Part shown: one piece after another, positions 25,791-34,432 of the stretch
Numbering within the stretch: position 1 is the stretch's first letter
Layout: every line of letters begins with the position of its first letter
Assembly (NCBI GenBank): GCA_017536545.1
Contig: JAFXHF010000004.1
Span: 1-47,468, forward strand
Source: a bacterium
GTDB taxonomy: Bacteria > Cyanobacteriota > Vampirovibrionia > Gastranaerophilales > Gastranaerophilaceae
Reading direction: 5' to 3'
DNA: 47,468 bases
Notes under the pieces: generated by a model
What the model was told of the DNA's origin: nothing
What the model saw: the letters and a program-made list of their open reading frames with translations, nothing else
Database searches by the model: none
Program-made: the position numbers and the translations under genes

Positions 25791-25832
25791 AAAAAAATCC
25801 GACATTAACATAATGTTAACATCGGATTTTTA
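25791..25832 (-). terminator. Terminator after the GGGtGRT gene
   Basis: AAAAATCCGA with TCGGATTTTT flank an inner inverted repeat (TTAACAT/ATGTTAA). It lies 20 bp after the stop and is symmetrical. Confidence 0.85.
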
Positions 25833-25851
25833 TAATCTATTTTAGCAATGA

Positions 25852-26856
25852 CTATTTAGCCATAGCTTGAGAAACTGCAACAGCACATGCTACAGTAGCA
25901 CCTACCATTGGGTTGTTACCCATACCGATAACACCCATCATCTCAACGTGAGCTGGAACTGAAGATGAACCAGCGAATTGAGCATCACCGTGCATTCTAC
26001 CCATAGTATCAGTCATACCATAAGAAGCTGGACCAGCAGCTACGTTATCTGGATGAAGTGTTCTACCTGTACCACCACCTGATGCTACTGAGAAGTATTT
26101 TCTATCATTTTCATAGCACCATTTTTTGTAAGTACCAGCAACTGGGTGTTGGAAACGAGTTGGGTTAGTTGAGTTACCTGTAATAGAAACATCAACGCCT
26201 TCTTTAATCATGATTGCAACACCTTCAGAAACATCGTCAGCACCATAACATCTAACTTTAGATCTTTCACCATCTGAGAATGGAGTTTCTTTAACGATTT
26301 TCAATTCGCCAGTTTTGAAATCATATTCAGTTTCAACAGCTGTGAAACCATTGATTCTTGCAATAATATAAGCAGCGTCTTTACCAAGACCGTTCAAGAT
26401 AACTCTTAGAGGTTCTTTTCTAACTTTGTTAGCGTTTCTAGCGATACCGATAGCACCTTCAGCAGCTGCGAATGATTCGTGACCAGCTAAGAAACAGAAA
26501 CATTTAGTTTCTTCTCTTAAAAGCATAGCACCTAAGTTACCGTGACCGATACCAACTTGTCTTCTGTCACCAACTGAACCAGGAATAGCAAATGCTTGTA
26601 AACCTAAACCGATAGCTTCTGCTGCATCAGCTGCATTTGTAATACCTTTTTTAATAGCGATAGCTACACCTAAAGTGTACGCCCAAGAAGCGTTATCAAA
26701 CGCAATTGGCTGGATACCTTTAACGATAGCATCTACGTCAATACCTTTTGATAAACATAGTTCACGAGCTTCTTCCAAGCTTTTTAGACCATATTCAGGT
26801 AAAACTTTAGCTAGAGTAGCCTCGCGTCTATCTTGTCCTTCAAATTTTACTGTCAT
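25852..26856 (-). CDS. GGGtGRT family protein
   Basis: 334 residues. The name-giving motif GGGTGRT is present near residue 264 (VASGGGTGRTLHPD), with conserved GIGHGNLGAML and AGHESFAAAEGAIGIARNA segments. The family occurs in anaerobes and, as far as I know, has no established function. GGAAATAAAATT precedes the ATG. It follows the IscU-like gene by 40 bp and is likely cotranscribed. The constant pairing with an Fe-S scaffold-like protein suggests a role in Fe-S or redox enzyme maturation; that is inference. Confidence 0.93.
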   Translation of the reverse strand: MTVKFEGQDRREATLAKVLPEYGLKSLEEARELCLSKGIDVDAIVKGIQPIAFDNASWAYTLGVAIAIKKGITNAADAAEAIGLGLQAFAIPGSVGDRRQVGIGHGNLGAMLLREETKCFCFLAGHESFAAAEGAIGIARNANKVRKEPLRVILNGLGKDAAYIIARINGFTAVETEYDFKTGELKIVKETPFSDGERSKVRCYGADDVSEGVAIMIKEGVDVSITGNSTNPTRFQHPVAGTYKKWCYENDRKYFSVASGGGTGRTLHPDNVAAGPASYGMTDTMGRMHGDAQFAGSSSVPAHVEMMGVIGMGNNPMVGATVACAVAVSQAMAK

Positions 26857-26896
26857 AATTTTATTTCCTTTTCTATTTTAATTAACAATACAATTC

Positions 26897-27598
26897 TTAC
26901 TCTTCACGAGGATCGATGTATTTAACAGCATCAGCAAATCTGCCGTAAGTACCGATATTCTTTTCGTAAGCTTCTTTAGGATCCACACCTTTTTTGATAG
27001 CATCCATAACTTTACCTAGGTTAACAAATTGGTAACCAATAACTTCGTTATTTTTATCTAAACCAAGTTTTAAGATATAACCTTCAGTAAGAGAAAGGTA
27101 TCTAACACCTTTTTGAGCTGTAGAGTGGATAGTACCACACATAGAGCATAAGCCTTTACCTAAATCTTCAAGACCAGCACCTACTGGAAGACCGTTTTCT
27201 GAGAACGCAGATTGTGTTCTACCGTAAACGATTTGTAAGAACAATTCTCTCATAGCAACGTTAATAGCGTCACAAACTAAGTCAGTATTAAGAGCTTCTA
27301 GGATTGTTTTACCTGGAAGAATTTCACCAGCCATAGCTGCAGAGTGAGTCATACCAGAACAACCGATAGTTTCTACTAAAGCTTCTTGAATAACGCCTTC
27401 TTTAACGTTAAGTGTTAATTTACAAGTACCTTGTTGAGGTGCACAGCAACCACAACCGTGAGTAAGACCAGAAATGTCTTTAATCTCTTTACATTTTGTC
27501 CATTCTCCTTCTTGAGGAATTGGAGCAGGTACCCCTTTTACGCCACGAGCTACGCAGCATTTTTCTAGGATTTCATGTGAAACTTGTATATTAGTCAT
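26897..27598 (-). CDS. IscU/NifU-like iron-sulfur scaffold-type protein
   Basis: 233 residues. Cys clusters at CC (14-15), GCGCCAPQQGTC (about 49-60), IGCSGMTHS (about 78-86) and LCSMCGTIHS (about 150-159) form an IscU-like scaffold pattern with extra cysteines. A separate C-terminal ~75 residues has no Cys. Such proteins are usually annotated as iron-sulfur cluster assembly scaffold and accompany the GGGtGRT protein. GGGAG precedes the ATG. It heads a two-gene operon. Its cargo is unknown. Confidence 0.85.
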   Translation of the reverse strand: MTNIQVSHEILEKCCVARGVKGVPAPIPQEGEWTKCKEIKDISGLTHGCGCCAPQQGTCKLTLNVKEGVIQEALVETIGCSGMTHSAAMAGEILPGKTILEALNTDLVCDAINVAMRELFLQIVYGRTQSAFSENGLPVGAGLEDLGKGLCSMCGTIHSTAQKGVRYLSLTEGYILKLGLDKNNEVIGYQFVNLGKVMDAIKKGVDPKEAYEKNIGTYGRFADAVKYIDPREE

Positions 27599-27720
27599 TT
27601 TTTACTCCCTTCACCTTATATACAAGAAAATTTTACCCCGCTCAAAATATTCAGTCAAGGCAATTGAACTTTTTGCAAAATAATGTTAAAATAGATATAT
27701 ATAAATTATGAGGATTGGTT

Positions 27721-28425
27721 ATGATTAAGACTAAAAAGCCTGCATTCACGCTATCAGAAGCTTTAATTACACTAAGTGTTATTGGTATTCTTGGAGTACT
27801 CGTTTTACCAGGCTTGATAAAAGATACGACAAACAGAGCTAATATTGCTTTGCTACAAAGTACAGTTTCTCAACTAAATGACGCTGTCTTAGCTGAATTA
27901 GTAAAAACAAATGTTACTAACATTGAAGATACTGCGATTTACAAAACTCCAGACAAGTTCTTACAAAGAACTTTTGACGTTGCAGAAGTTTGTACCGCAG
28001 CTCCTCCAAACTCTTGTTATGCCAACACTACAACAGATTATAAAACTGCAAACGGTGGCACAACAAGCTTGGCATATTCTAGAAAAGCAGTTCTGTTAAC
28101 TAACGGAGTTGTAATTGATTTACTTACTACAAATACAACATCAACAGCTCCAGGACACATGCCTGTTAGTATTGACTTAAACGGACCAAAAGGACCAAAT
28201 ATTTTGGGAGTAGATAGACATCTACCTTGCCTTGCAAAGACTTCAGACCCAACATCAGGACGTCAAGTTGGTACAATAAGTGGGTGTATTAGAACCGCTG
28301 CAGGTTCAACTGCAACAGCAAATAACACTCTACTTTCAAGATGCAAGAGTGGAAATACTGAAGTTTGTTACTATTTACTTGAACAGTCTGGATTCGATCC
28401 AAATTACTTGAATAAAACTTATTAA
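27721..28425 (+). CDS. Type II/IV pseudopilin-like protein 1
   Basis: 234 residues with a prepilin N-terminus: basic leader, then KPA|FTLSEALITLSVIGILGVLVLPGL, with the conserved Glu at +5 and Ala, not Gly, at -1. The helix is followed by a globular domain. A loop D-L-N-G-x3-P-N-x2-G-x-D is shared with the two other pseudopilins here, and a C-terminal Cys pair (RCKSGNTEVCYYLL) is also shared. The start was taken at the ATG at 27721 because AGGA lies upstream at good spacing. It is followed 10 bp later by a second pseudopilin. Likely part of a type II secretion or type IV pilus machine. Confidence 0.9.
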   Translation: MIKTKKPAFTLSEALITLSVIGILGVLVLPGLIKDTTNRANIALLQSTVSQLNDAVLAELVKTNVTNIEDTAIYKTPDKFLQRTFDVAEVCTAAPPNSCYANTTTDYKTANGGTTSLAYSRKAVLLTNGVVIDLLTTNTTSTAPGHMPVSIDLNGPKGPNILGVDRHLPCLAKTSDPTSGRQVGTISGCIRTAAGSTATANNTLLSRCKSGNTEVCYYLLEQSGFDPNYLNKTY

Positions 28426-28435
28426 GGAGATAAAA

Positions 28436-29092
28436 ATGCTAAATAAAAAAGCGTTTACTTTATCAGAATTATTAATAGCACTTGCAATTGTTGGTGCAAT
28501 TGCGGCATTATCAATTCCTGCGGTTGTTGAAGATATGAACCGTAGAATCTTAGCTAGTCAATTGAAAAATGTATCCTTATCAATTCAACAACTAGCAGGT
28601 GAACAATTAGTAAAAAATCGAACTAAAAGATTAAAATATACCGATTTTGCAACCCCTGCAACATTATTGGGAGCTTCTAATTTTGAGATAGCAGATAACT
28701 GTACAACCAAATCAAATTGTGTTGCTAGTACATACTCAAGAATAAATGGAGAAAATGCAACTTTCCCAGCAAACTACGTAACAAGAAAACTAAAAAATGG
28801 TGTAACTATAGCATATAATCTTAGTACAAATACATCTATTACTGGCGATCCTGACGACAAACCTTTTGGGATTTTCTATGTAGACCTAAATGGTGTTGAT
28901 CACCCTAATATACTAGGCCGTGACCTGTTTGCCTTTAGAATTTCTGAAAAAGGAAGAATTTTTGATGGTACAGGAAACAATGCTCAAAATGACACAAACT
29001 TAAAAAATTGGTGCGTCGGACAGGCTTCCAGTGGGTATTACACAACTTGTTACACATTAGTTGAACGAAATAATTGGAAAATTACATACTAA
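28436..29092 (+). CDS. Type II/IV pseudopilin-like protein 2
   Basis: 218 residues: short basic leader MLNKK, then A|FTLSELLIALAIVGAIAALS with Glu at +5. It has the same D-L-N-G-x3-P-N-x2-G-x-D loop and a C-terminal Cys pair (WCVGQ...TTCYTLV) plus an internal NCTTKSNC. AAGGAG precedes the ATG. It is cotranscribed with the preceding gene and ends at a terminator. It would need a prepilin peptidase encoded elsewhere. Confidence 0.9.
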   Translation: MLNKKAFTLSELLIALAIVGAIAALSIPAVVEDMNRRILASQLKNVSLSIQQLAGEQLVKNRTKRLKYTDFATPATLLGASNFEIADNCTTKSNCVASTYSRINGENATFPANYVTRKLKNGVTIAYNLSTNTSITGDPDDKPFGIFYVDLNGVDHPNILGRDLFAFRISEKGRIFDGTGNNAQNDTNLKNWCVGQASSGYYTTCYTLVERNNWKITY

Positions 29093-29119
29093 AAAAGCGG
29101 GTAATAAACCCGCTTTTTT
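29091..29119 (+). terminator. Bidirectional terminator between pseudopilin 2 and cysK
   Basis: AAAAAAGCGGGT with ACCCGCTTTTTT forms a GC-rich stem with A and T runs on both sides, serving both convergent genes. Confidence 0.92.
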
Positions 29120-29121
29120 AT

Positions 29122-30036
29122 TTAAAATATTCCACAAGACAAATAATGATCCCCACAATCAGGAATTACCGTTACTATAGTTTTGCCTTTATTTTCTACA
29201 CGTTTTGAAAGCTCTACTGCTGCCCAAACATTCGCTCCACCAGAAATTCCTGATAAAACACCTTCTTTTTTAGGCAAAGATTGAGTCATTAATATTGCAT
29301 CTTCATCTTTTACTGGGATAATCTCATCAACCAAAGATTCATCGTAATTCTCAGGAACAAAATTTGCCCCAATACCTTGTATTTTATGAGGGGAAGATCC
29401 TTTACCTGCTAATACTTGTGATACAAATGGTTCAACTGCAACAACTTGAATGTTCTGATTTTTAGCCTTTAATCCCTTAGCTAAACCACAAAGAGTACCC
29501 CCTGTACCTACCCCAACAACTATAATATCAACTTTACCATCAGTATCATTCCAAATCTCCTCGGAGGTAGTTAAAATATGTGCTTTTGGATTTGATTGAT
29601 TTGTGAATTGAGAGGGAATAAACGAATTAGGATTTTGGTTAGCTAATTCATTAGCTTTATCTACTGCCCCTTTCATTCCATCTTGAGCAGGAGTTAACAC
29701 TAATTCTGCCCCATAAGCTCTAAGTAACATTTTTCTTTCTTCACTCATAGATTCAGGCATAGTTAAAATAATTTTATATCCTCGAATAGCACACACCATC
29801 GCTAATCCAATACCAGTGTTTCCACTTGTTGGCTCTATAATTATGGTATCCTGATTGATTAAACCTTGAGTCTCTGCATCAACAATCATTTGTAAAGCTG
29901 CTCTATCTTTAACTGAATTTGCAGGATTAAAATATTCTAACTTTAATAATACTTCTGCATCTCCAGTATTTAATTTATTCAATCGAACAAGTGGGGTTTT
30001 CCCAACTAATTCAGTTAAATCACTAGCTATATTCAT
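29122..30036 (-). CDS. cysK: Cysteine synthase A (O-acetylserine sulfhydrylase)
   Basis: 304 residues. It makes L-cysteine from O-acetylserine and sulfide using PLP. The lysine lies in NSVKDRAA (about 38-45), the substrate loop is EPTSGNTGIG, and the phosphate-binding loop is GVGTGGT. The start at ATG 30036 was chosen over TTG at 30042, because AGGAG is 8 nt upstream. Single gene, flanked by pseudopilin genes. CysM is an alternative, but the loop and length favour CysK. Confidence 0.93.
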   Translation of the reverse strand: MNIASDLTELVGKTPLVRLNKLNTGDAEVLLKLEYFNPANSVKDRAALQMIVDAETQGLINQDTIIIEPTSGNTGIGLAMVCAIRGYKIILTMPESMSEERKMLLRAYGAELVLTPAQDGMKGAVDKANELANQNPNSFIPSQFTNQSNPKAHILTTSEEIWNDTDGKVDIIVVGVGTGGTLCGLAKGLKAKNQNIQVVAVEPFVSQVLAGKGSSPHKIQGIGANFVPENYDESLVDEIIPVKDEDAILMTQSLPKKEGVLSGISGGANVWAAVELSKRVENKGKTIVTVIPDCGDHYLSCGIF

Positions 30037-30190
30037 AACCAAAACTCCTGATTATACTAACTTCCCTTGAGTATAAGACAAATATTATTTTTTGTCATGA
30101 AACATGCACAATAAGTTTTAACAGGCTTGAAGATATGCAAAAAAAATGTTATAATAAGTTAAGAGTAAAAGCGAGGAAGATTTATAAACT

Positions 30191-30823
30191 ATGCGTAAAT
30201 TATTTGCATTCACTTTATCTGAAGTTATGATTACAATGACTATTGTTGGCGTTGTCGCAGCAATGACTATTCCAACTCTACACTATCAGAGAGTTAAAAA
30301 AGAATATACAGCCAAATTAAAAAACTTTTATAGCAGAATGGAAAACTCTATTCTTGATATGGAAATGGACAAAGGTTCATTTAGAGACATGAGACTTCCA
30401 ACTGCAAACCGTCCGACTGGTGATTACAACTGGTACATGGAAAATATTGACCCATACATGGGCCATAATTATGTAAATGAAGGTACTAAAACTGTTTATT
30501 ATAAAGATGGTTCTAGCCTTAGATTTACTTGTGGTGCTGGCTGTGGATGTTTAGATGTATCTTATGATGTTAACGGAGACAAAGCTCCTAACCAAACAGG
30601 ATATGATAGACAAACCTTCCTATATTGCTTTAGCGATGCAAACAGAAATACGTACTTCGGGAATAAAGACGTATTCTTTGGTACATATGGTGCTAGCCAC
30701 ACCGCAGCGGGTACAACTCGGGCAAAAATGATTACACAATGTAAAGACTCACCAAGTTATTGCACAAGATTATTACAAAATGACCAATGGGAATTCAAGG
30801 GAGATTATCCATTTAAGTTCTAA
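30191..30823 (+). CDS. Type II/IV pseudopilin-like protein 3
   Basis: 210 residues: leader MRKLFA, then FTLSEVMITMTIVGVVAAMTI with Glu at +5. It carries the related loop D-V-N-G-x3-P-N-x2-G-x-D and a C-terminal QCKDSPSYCTRLLQNDQWEF matching the Cys-pair signature of the other two. An additional CGAGCGC cluster is unique to it. GAGGA lies about 13 nt before the ATG. Monocistronic with a strong terminator. Confidence 0.9.
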   Translation: MRKLFAFTLSEVMITMTIVGVVAAMTIPTLHYQRVKKEYTAKLKNFYSRMENSILDMEMDKGSFRDMRLPTANRPTGDYNWYMENIDPYMGHNYVNEGTKTVYYKDGSSLRFTCGAGCGCLDVSYDVNGDKAPNQTGYDRQTFLYCFSDANRNTYFGNKDVFFGTYGASHTAAGTTRAKMITQCKDSPSYCTRLLQNDQWEFKGDYPFKF

Positions 30824-30832
30824 AAAAATTCA

Positions 30833-30864
30833 AAAGGACATTCTAAAAAGAATGTCCTTTTTTA
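30833..30864 (+). terminator. Terminator after pseudopilin 3
   Basis: AAAGGACATTCT pairs with AGAATGTCCTTT, followed by TTTT. Confidence 0.9.
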
Positions 30865-30925
30865 ATACAAAAATATATTCTAAAAGAGATGTTGATATTT
30901 TATAATTTATCATTAGATAAAATAT

Positions 30926-31984
30926 ATGGCGTTTAATAGTACAAAAAATTACTATGAAATTTTAGAAGTTAGTGTTAATGCAACCACTGCTGAAATTAAG
31001 ACTGCATACAGAAAGCTAGCTCGCAAATACCACCCCGATATTAACAAATCACCAGAAGCAATCGAAAGATTTAAAGAAATTTCGACAGCTTACGAAACTC
31101 TTTCAAATTCCATTGAAAGAGAAAAATACAACATATTAAAAGGGATTTTTGAACCTACTCAAACAAAAACTTCATCAGAACAAGCACAAGCTGAATATAA
31201 AAACGCTACAAAAAATTCAAACACAACCCATCCGCAAGATAAGCAAGAAAATAAAAAACAAAAGCCTAAAAAAAGAGGCTTTGACCTAATTAAATTTTTT
31301 AAATTTTTAAATGCCAAATTCAAAAAACAACAACGAGCAAAGGAAAATAAAAAACCTCAAAAAGGACAGAATATAACAACAGATGTAACAATTTCACCTG
31401 AAGAAGTCATCACTGGAAGCAAGCGAATTATCAACGTGCTTACTACTCAAACTTGTCCAAAATGTCATGGTCATAAATTTATCAATGGTGGTAAATGTAG
31501 CGAATGCAACGGTTCTGGAGAAGTTTCTAAACGTAAGAAAATCACAGTTACCATCCCAAAAGGAATAAAAGATGGGGCTAAATTACGATTAAAAAGCGAA
31601 GGTGGCATCGGTAAAAATGGTGGTGCTTGTGGAGATTTATACATCAACGTAAAAATTGAAACTCCAACAAAAGTTCATTTTGATAAACAAAATATTTACT
31701 ATGATGTCCCAATAACTCCATATGAGGCTGCACTAGGGGAAGAAATTAAAATCCCAACATTTGATGGCACAATTAAACTTAAACTACCAAAAAATACTTG
31801 TTCTGGACAAAAATTTCGCATAGCAGGGCAGGGTATTAAAAAAAATGGTAAAGTTGGAGATTTAATTATCACTGTAAGTATTGAATTTTCTCAAGATTTA
31901 TCGGATGATGAAATTAAGCTATATGAAAAGCTTAAGAATTTATCAAAAGATGATGTGAGAAAGAACTTAGTAAATGAAAACTAA
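30926..31984 (+). CDS. DnaJ-like co-chaperone with a single zinc site
   Basis: 352 residues: J domain at 1-70 with HPD (YHPDINKS), a Lys/Gln-rich charged linker in place of a Gly/Phe region (about 75-150), a short zinc region with only two of the usual four CxxCxGxG-type repeats (CPKCHGHK and CSECNGSG), and DnaJ C-terminal substrate-binding domains ([20 protein letters not shown]). It would stimulate DnaK ATPase, but the reduced finger makes it closer to a DnaJ paralogue or CbpA hybrid than to canonical DnaJ. No Shine-Dalgarno is visible; TATAAT lies 19 nt before the ATG. Overlaps queE. Confidence 0.85.
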   Translation: MAFNSTKNYYEILEVSVNATTAEIKTAYRKLARKYHPDINKSPEAIERFKEISTAYETLSNSIEREKYNILKGIFEPTQTKTSSEQAQAEYKNATKNSNTTHPQDKQENKKQKPKKRGFDLIKFFKFLNAKFKKQQRAKENKKPQKGQNITTDVTISPEEVITGSKRIINVLTTQTCPKCHGHKFINGGKCSECNGSGEVSKRKKITVTIPKGIKDGAKLRLKSEGGIGKNGGACGDLYINVKIETPTKVHFDKQNIYYDVPITPYEAALGEEIKIPTFDGTIKLKLPKNTCSGQKFRIAGQGIKKNGKVGDLIITVSIEFSQDLSDDEIKLYEKLKNLSKDDVRKNLVNEN

Positions 31985-32642
31985 AATCAATGAAATATTT
32001 AGCTCAATCCAAGGTGAAGGCCCAGTTATCGGATACAAACAACTTTTTATCAGATTCTGTGGATGCAACTTAAACTGTGCATATTGCGACACAGAATTCA
32101 CAACTGGGCAAGAATTCACGCCACAAGAATTGTATACAAAAATATCAGACGAATATGACCTAAATACGTTTCATTCAATATCATTGACAGGTGGAGAACC
32201 TCTTTTATCTATTGAGTTTTTAAAAGAATTCTTACCTCTTATCAAAGAACAGACTAAGATTTATCTTGAAACAAATGCTACGCTGAATGAAAATTTACTA
32301 AAAATAAAAGATTATATTGATATTGTTTCTGCAGACATAAAACTAGAAACAGCGACAGGTTTAAACACTTTTGATAAACACGAACAATTCCTAAAAAACT
32401 GTAACGGCATTGAAACTTTTGCTAAAATTGTTTTTGATGAAAACATCACAGACACTGAAATTTCTCGCTGTTGCGAAATTGGGAAAAATACAGGAATTGA
32501 ACTTGTTCTACAACCAAAAATGATAGACAATAAAATGTCTATCACTTCTGAATTTTGTAATGAAATTTTAGATAAATTTACTAACCTATATCCAAATTGT
32601 CGTCTTATCCCACAGGTTCATAAATTCTTAAATGTGAGATAA
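31974..32642 (+). CDS. queE: 7-carboxy-7-deazaguanine synthase
   Basis: 222-residue radical-SAM enzyme making the 7-carboxy-7-deazaguanine precursor of queuosine. The QueE cluster motif CxxxCxxC is C31-C35-C38 (CNLNCAYC), preceded by the typical [11 protein letters not shown] (8-18), and SLTGGEPLL is the SAM-binding glycine motif. The ATG overlaps the end of the DnaJ-like gene by 11 nt, so translation is coupled. No other queuosine genes are in the window. Confidence 0.94.
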   Translation: MKTKINEIFSSIQGEGPVIGYKQLFIRFCGCNLNCAYCDTEFTTGQEFTPQELYTKISDEYDLNTFHSISLTGGEPLLSIEFLKEFLPLIKEQTKIYLETNATLNENLLKIKDYIDIVSADIKLETATGLNTFDKHEQFLKNCNGIETFAKIVFDENITDTEISRCCEIGKNTGIELVLQPKMIDNKMSITSEFCNEILDKFTNLYPNCRLIPQVHKFLNVR

Positions 32643-32645
32643 ATT

Positions 32646-33167
32646 TTATTTACCTACACTTCTTTGTGATTGAAATTCTCTTTGCATTGCAGCAGAAGCT
32701 CTATCCATATCTGCAGTAAAACCAGCATTATCGCCCAAATCACTACGCACCATTGCTCTTAAAGTATAACAAGAGCTATTATTAGGGTTCAAATGAATAC
32801 ATCTTGTTGAATCAATATAAGCACCTTGAGGACTGTTCAAGTCATGTTTTACTGATGCTCTCCAATAATATGCATCATCATCTTTTGGGTCTAATTGAAT
32901 AGCTTTGTCGAAATCTGCTAAAGCTGTCCATTTGTCATCCATTTCTTCGTATATTTTCCCTCTCAAAAGATATAGTTCTGCAACTTCTGGATTTGCCTCA
33001 ATAGCCTCATTAACTTTAACCATAGCCTCTTTATAGTTATCATCTACATATAATAACTTTTTAATTTCTATATAAGACTCTTGAGTTGTATCTAAAACCT
33101 GAGCAAATACTGCAGAAATTCCAGAAAGAAAAACTCCACTCAACAATAACACTAACATTTTCTTCAT
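32646..33167 (-). CDS. Exported TPR protein 1
   Basis: 173 residues from the ATG at 33167 (a GTG three codons upstream abuts the previous stop; the ATG has AGG at 8 nt). Signal peptide, then about three tetratricopeptide-type repeats, such as AELYLLRGKIYEEMDDKWTA and DPKDDDAYYWRASVKHDL. The end is Met/Gln/Arg-rich. TPRs scaffold protein contacts, here in the periplasm. It follows a paralogous TPR gene by 9 nt and shares the ...YYWRA... wording. Convergent with queE. Confidence 0.85.
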   Translation of the reverse strand: MKKMLVLLLSGVFLSGISAVFAQVLDTTQESYIEIKKLLYVDDNYKEAMVKVNEAIEANPEVAELYLLRGKIYEEMDDKWTALADFDKAIQLDPKDDDAYYWRASVKHDLNSPQGAYIDSTRCIHLNPNNSSCYTLRAMVRSDLGDNAGFTADMDRASAAMQREFQSQRSVGK

Positions 33168-33176
33168 AATAAACAC

Positions 33177-33728
33177 CTATTCCCCATTATTACTATCTTC
33201 ATTTCTTTTATTTGTAGATTCTTCAAGAGCTTCTTTTTCTTCCTCAGCAAGAAGCTTATTCGCCATTTCTAAATCTTCATTAGCACTTTTCAATTCACCT
33301 TTTGCAACTTTTACACATGCTCGCATTGAATAAGCTGAGCTATTTTTTGAATTCAATTTTAACGCTTGCTCAAAATCTTCTAATGCTCCGTCATTATCAC
33401 CCAAATCAGATTTGATAATTCCACGCATAACATATACATTACTATCTTTTGGATTTAATTCGATTGCCATATCCATATCTTTTAAAGCCTGTTCGCCTTC
33501 TCCAAGGTGAACATTTATAGTTGCTCTCCAATAATATAATTCTGGATCAAATGGATATTTCTCAAGTGCTGAATTACATTTATCTAGTGCTAAAATATAT
33601 TTTTGAGAATTTGATAAAGTACCAATTTCTGCAACGGTTTGTAATTTTTCCATATCAAATGAATATGCACAATTTACACTGAAAACCAAACAAAATATAA
33701 CTCCAAAAAGACCTAGAAACTTTTTCAT
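33177..33728 (-). CDS. Exported TPR protein 2
   Basis: 183 residues: signal peptide (cleavage near NCAYS), then TPR repeats (FDPELYYWRATINVHLGEGEQAL, NPKDSNVYVMRGIIKSDLGDNDGAL, NSKNSSAYSMRACVKVAKGELKSA), and an acidic tail (EEEKEALEES). GGAG lies 10 nt before the ATG. It is upstream of and paralogous to TPR protein 1. Partner unknown. Confidence 0.85.
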   Translation of the reverse strand: MKKFLGLFGVIFCLVFSVNCAYSFDMEKLQTVAEIGTLSNSQKYILALDKCNSALEKYPFDPELYYWRATINVHLGEGEQALKDMDMAIELNPKDSNVYVMRGIIKSDLGDNDGALEDFEQALKLNSKNSSAYSMRACVKVAKGELKSANEDLEMANKLLAEEEKEALEESTNKRNEDSNNGE

Positions 33729-33865
33729 GTGTAAACAACTCCATAACCATAATCAACACAAAGTTATTATAGCATATGTTTAAAAACTTTGCTACCCTAA
33801 AATTGCAAATGGGGTAAATTTATAGTAATATATAGCCATATAGAGTAGATGAGAAAGGTTAAGTT

Positions 33866-34432
33866 ATGGCAATAAGAAAAATCGTACACTATGGTACACC
33901 ATCATTAAGAGAGCCATCAAAAGAGGTTCATAAAGTTTCAAAAAAAATTACAGAATTAGTTAGAGATTTAATGGATACTATGTATGCTCAAAACGGCGTT
34001 GGGCTTGCTGCTCCTCAAATTGGAGAAAACGTAAGAGTTTTTGTTATTGACGTTTCTACAGGGAATGAACCACTTAATCCAATGGTTTTTATCAACCCAA
34101 AAATCATTAAAAAAAGTGGAGCTGTAAAAAGTAATGAAGGTTGTTTGAGTTTCCCAGAAGCGTACACTGATGTTAAACGTTACAAAAACATTATGGTTAA
34201 AGCTCTAAACGAACACGGAAAACCATTTGTATTAGAAGCTAAAGACGGTTCATTACTAGCTAGAGCTATTCAACACGAAAACGATCACTTAGACGGGGTT
34301 TTATTTATTGATCACTGCATCAACCGTTTTGAAACAGAAGAAGTTTTGAAAAAACATAACTTACCAAGTCTAGACCCAGATTTATTAGTTGATGAAAAAG
34401 AATTGGAAGAAGAAATAGCGAAAAATGATTAA
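33866..34432 (+). CDS. def: Peptide deformylase
   Basis: 188 residues. It removes the N-formyl group from new proteins. Three family motifs are intact: GVGLAAPQIG (about 44-53), EGCLSFPE (about 92-99, metal Cys), and QHENDHLDG (about 134-142, the HExxH metal site). AGAAAGG precedes the ATG. It overlaps fmt by 8 nt: the gene that adds formyl and the one that removes it are together, as in many bacteria. Confidence 0.97.
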   Translation: MAIRKIVHYGTPSLREPSKEVHKVSKKITELVRDLMDTMYAQNGVGLAAPQIGENVRVFVIDVSTGNEPLNPMVFINPKIIKKSGAVKSNEGCLSFPEAYTDVKRYKNIMVKALNEHGKPFVLEAKDGSLLARAIQHENDHLDGVLFIDHCINRFETEEVLKKHNLPSLDPDLLVDEKELEEEIAKND

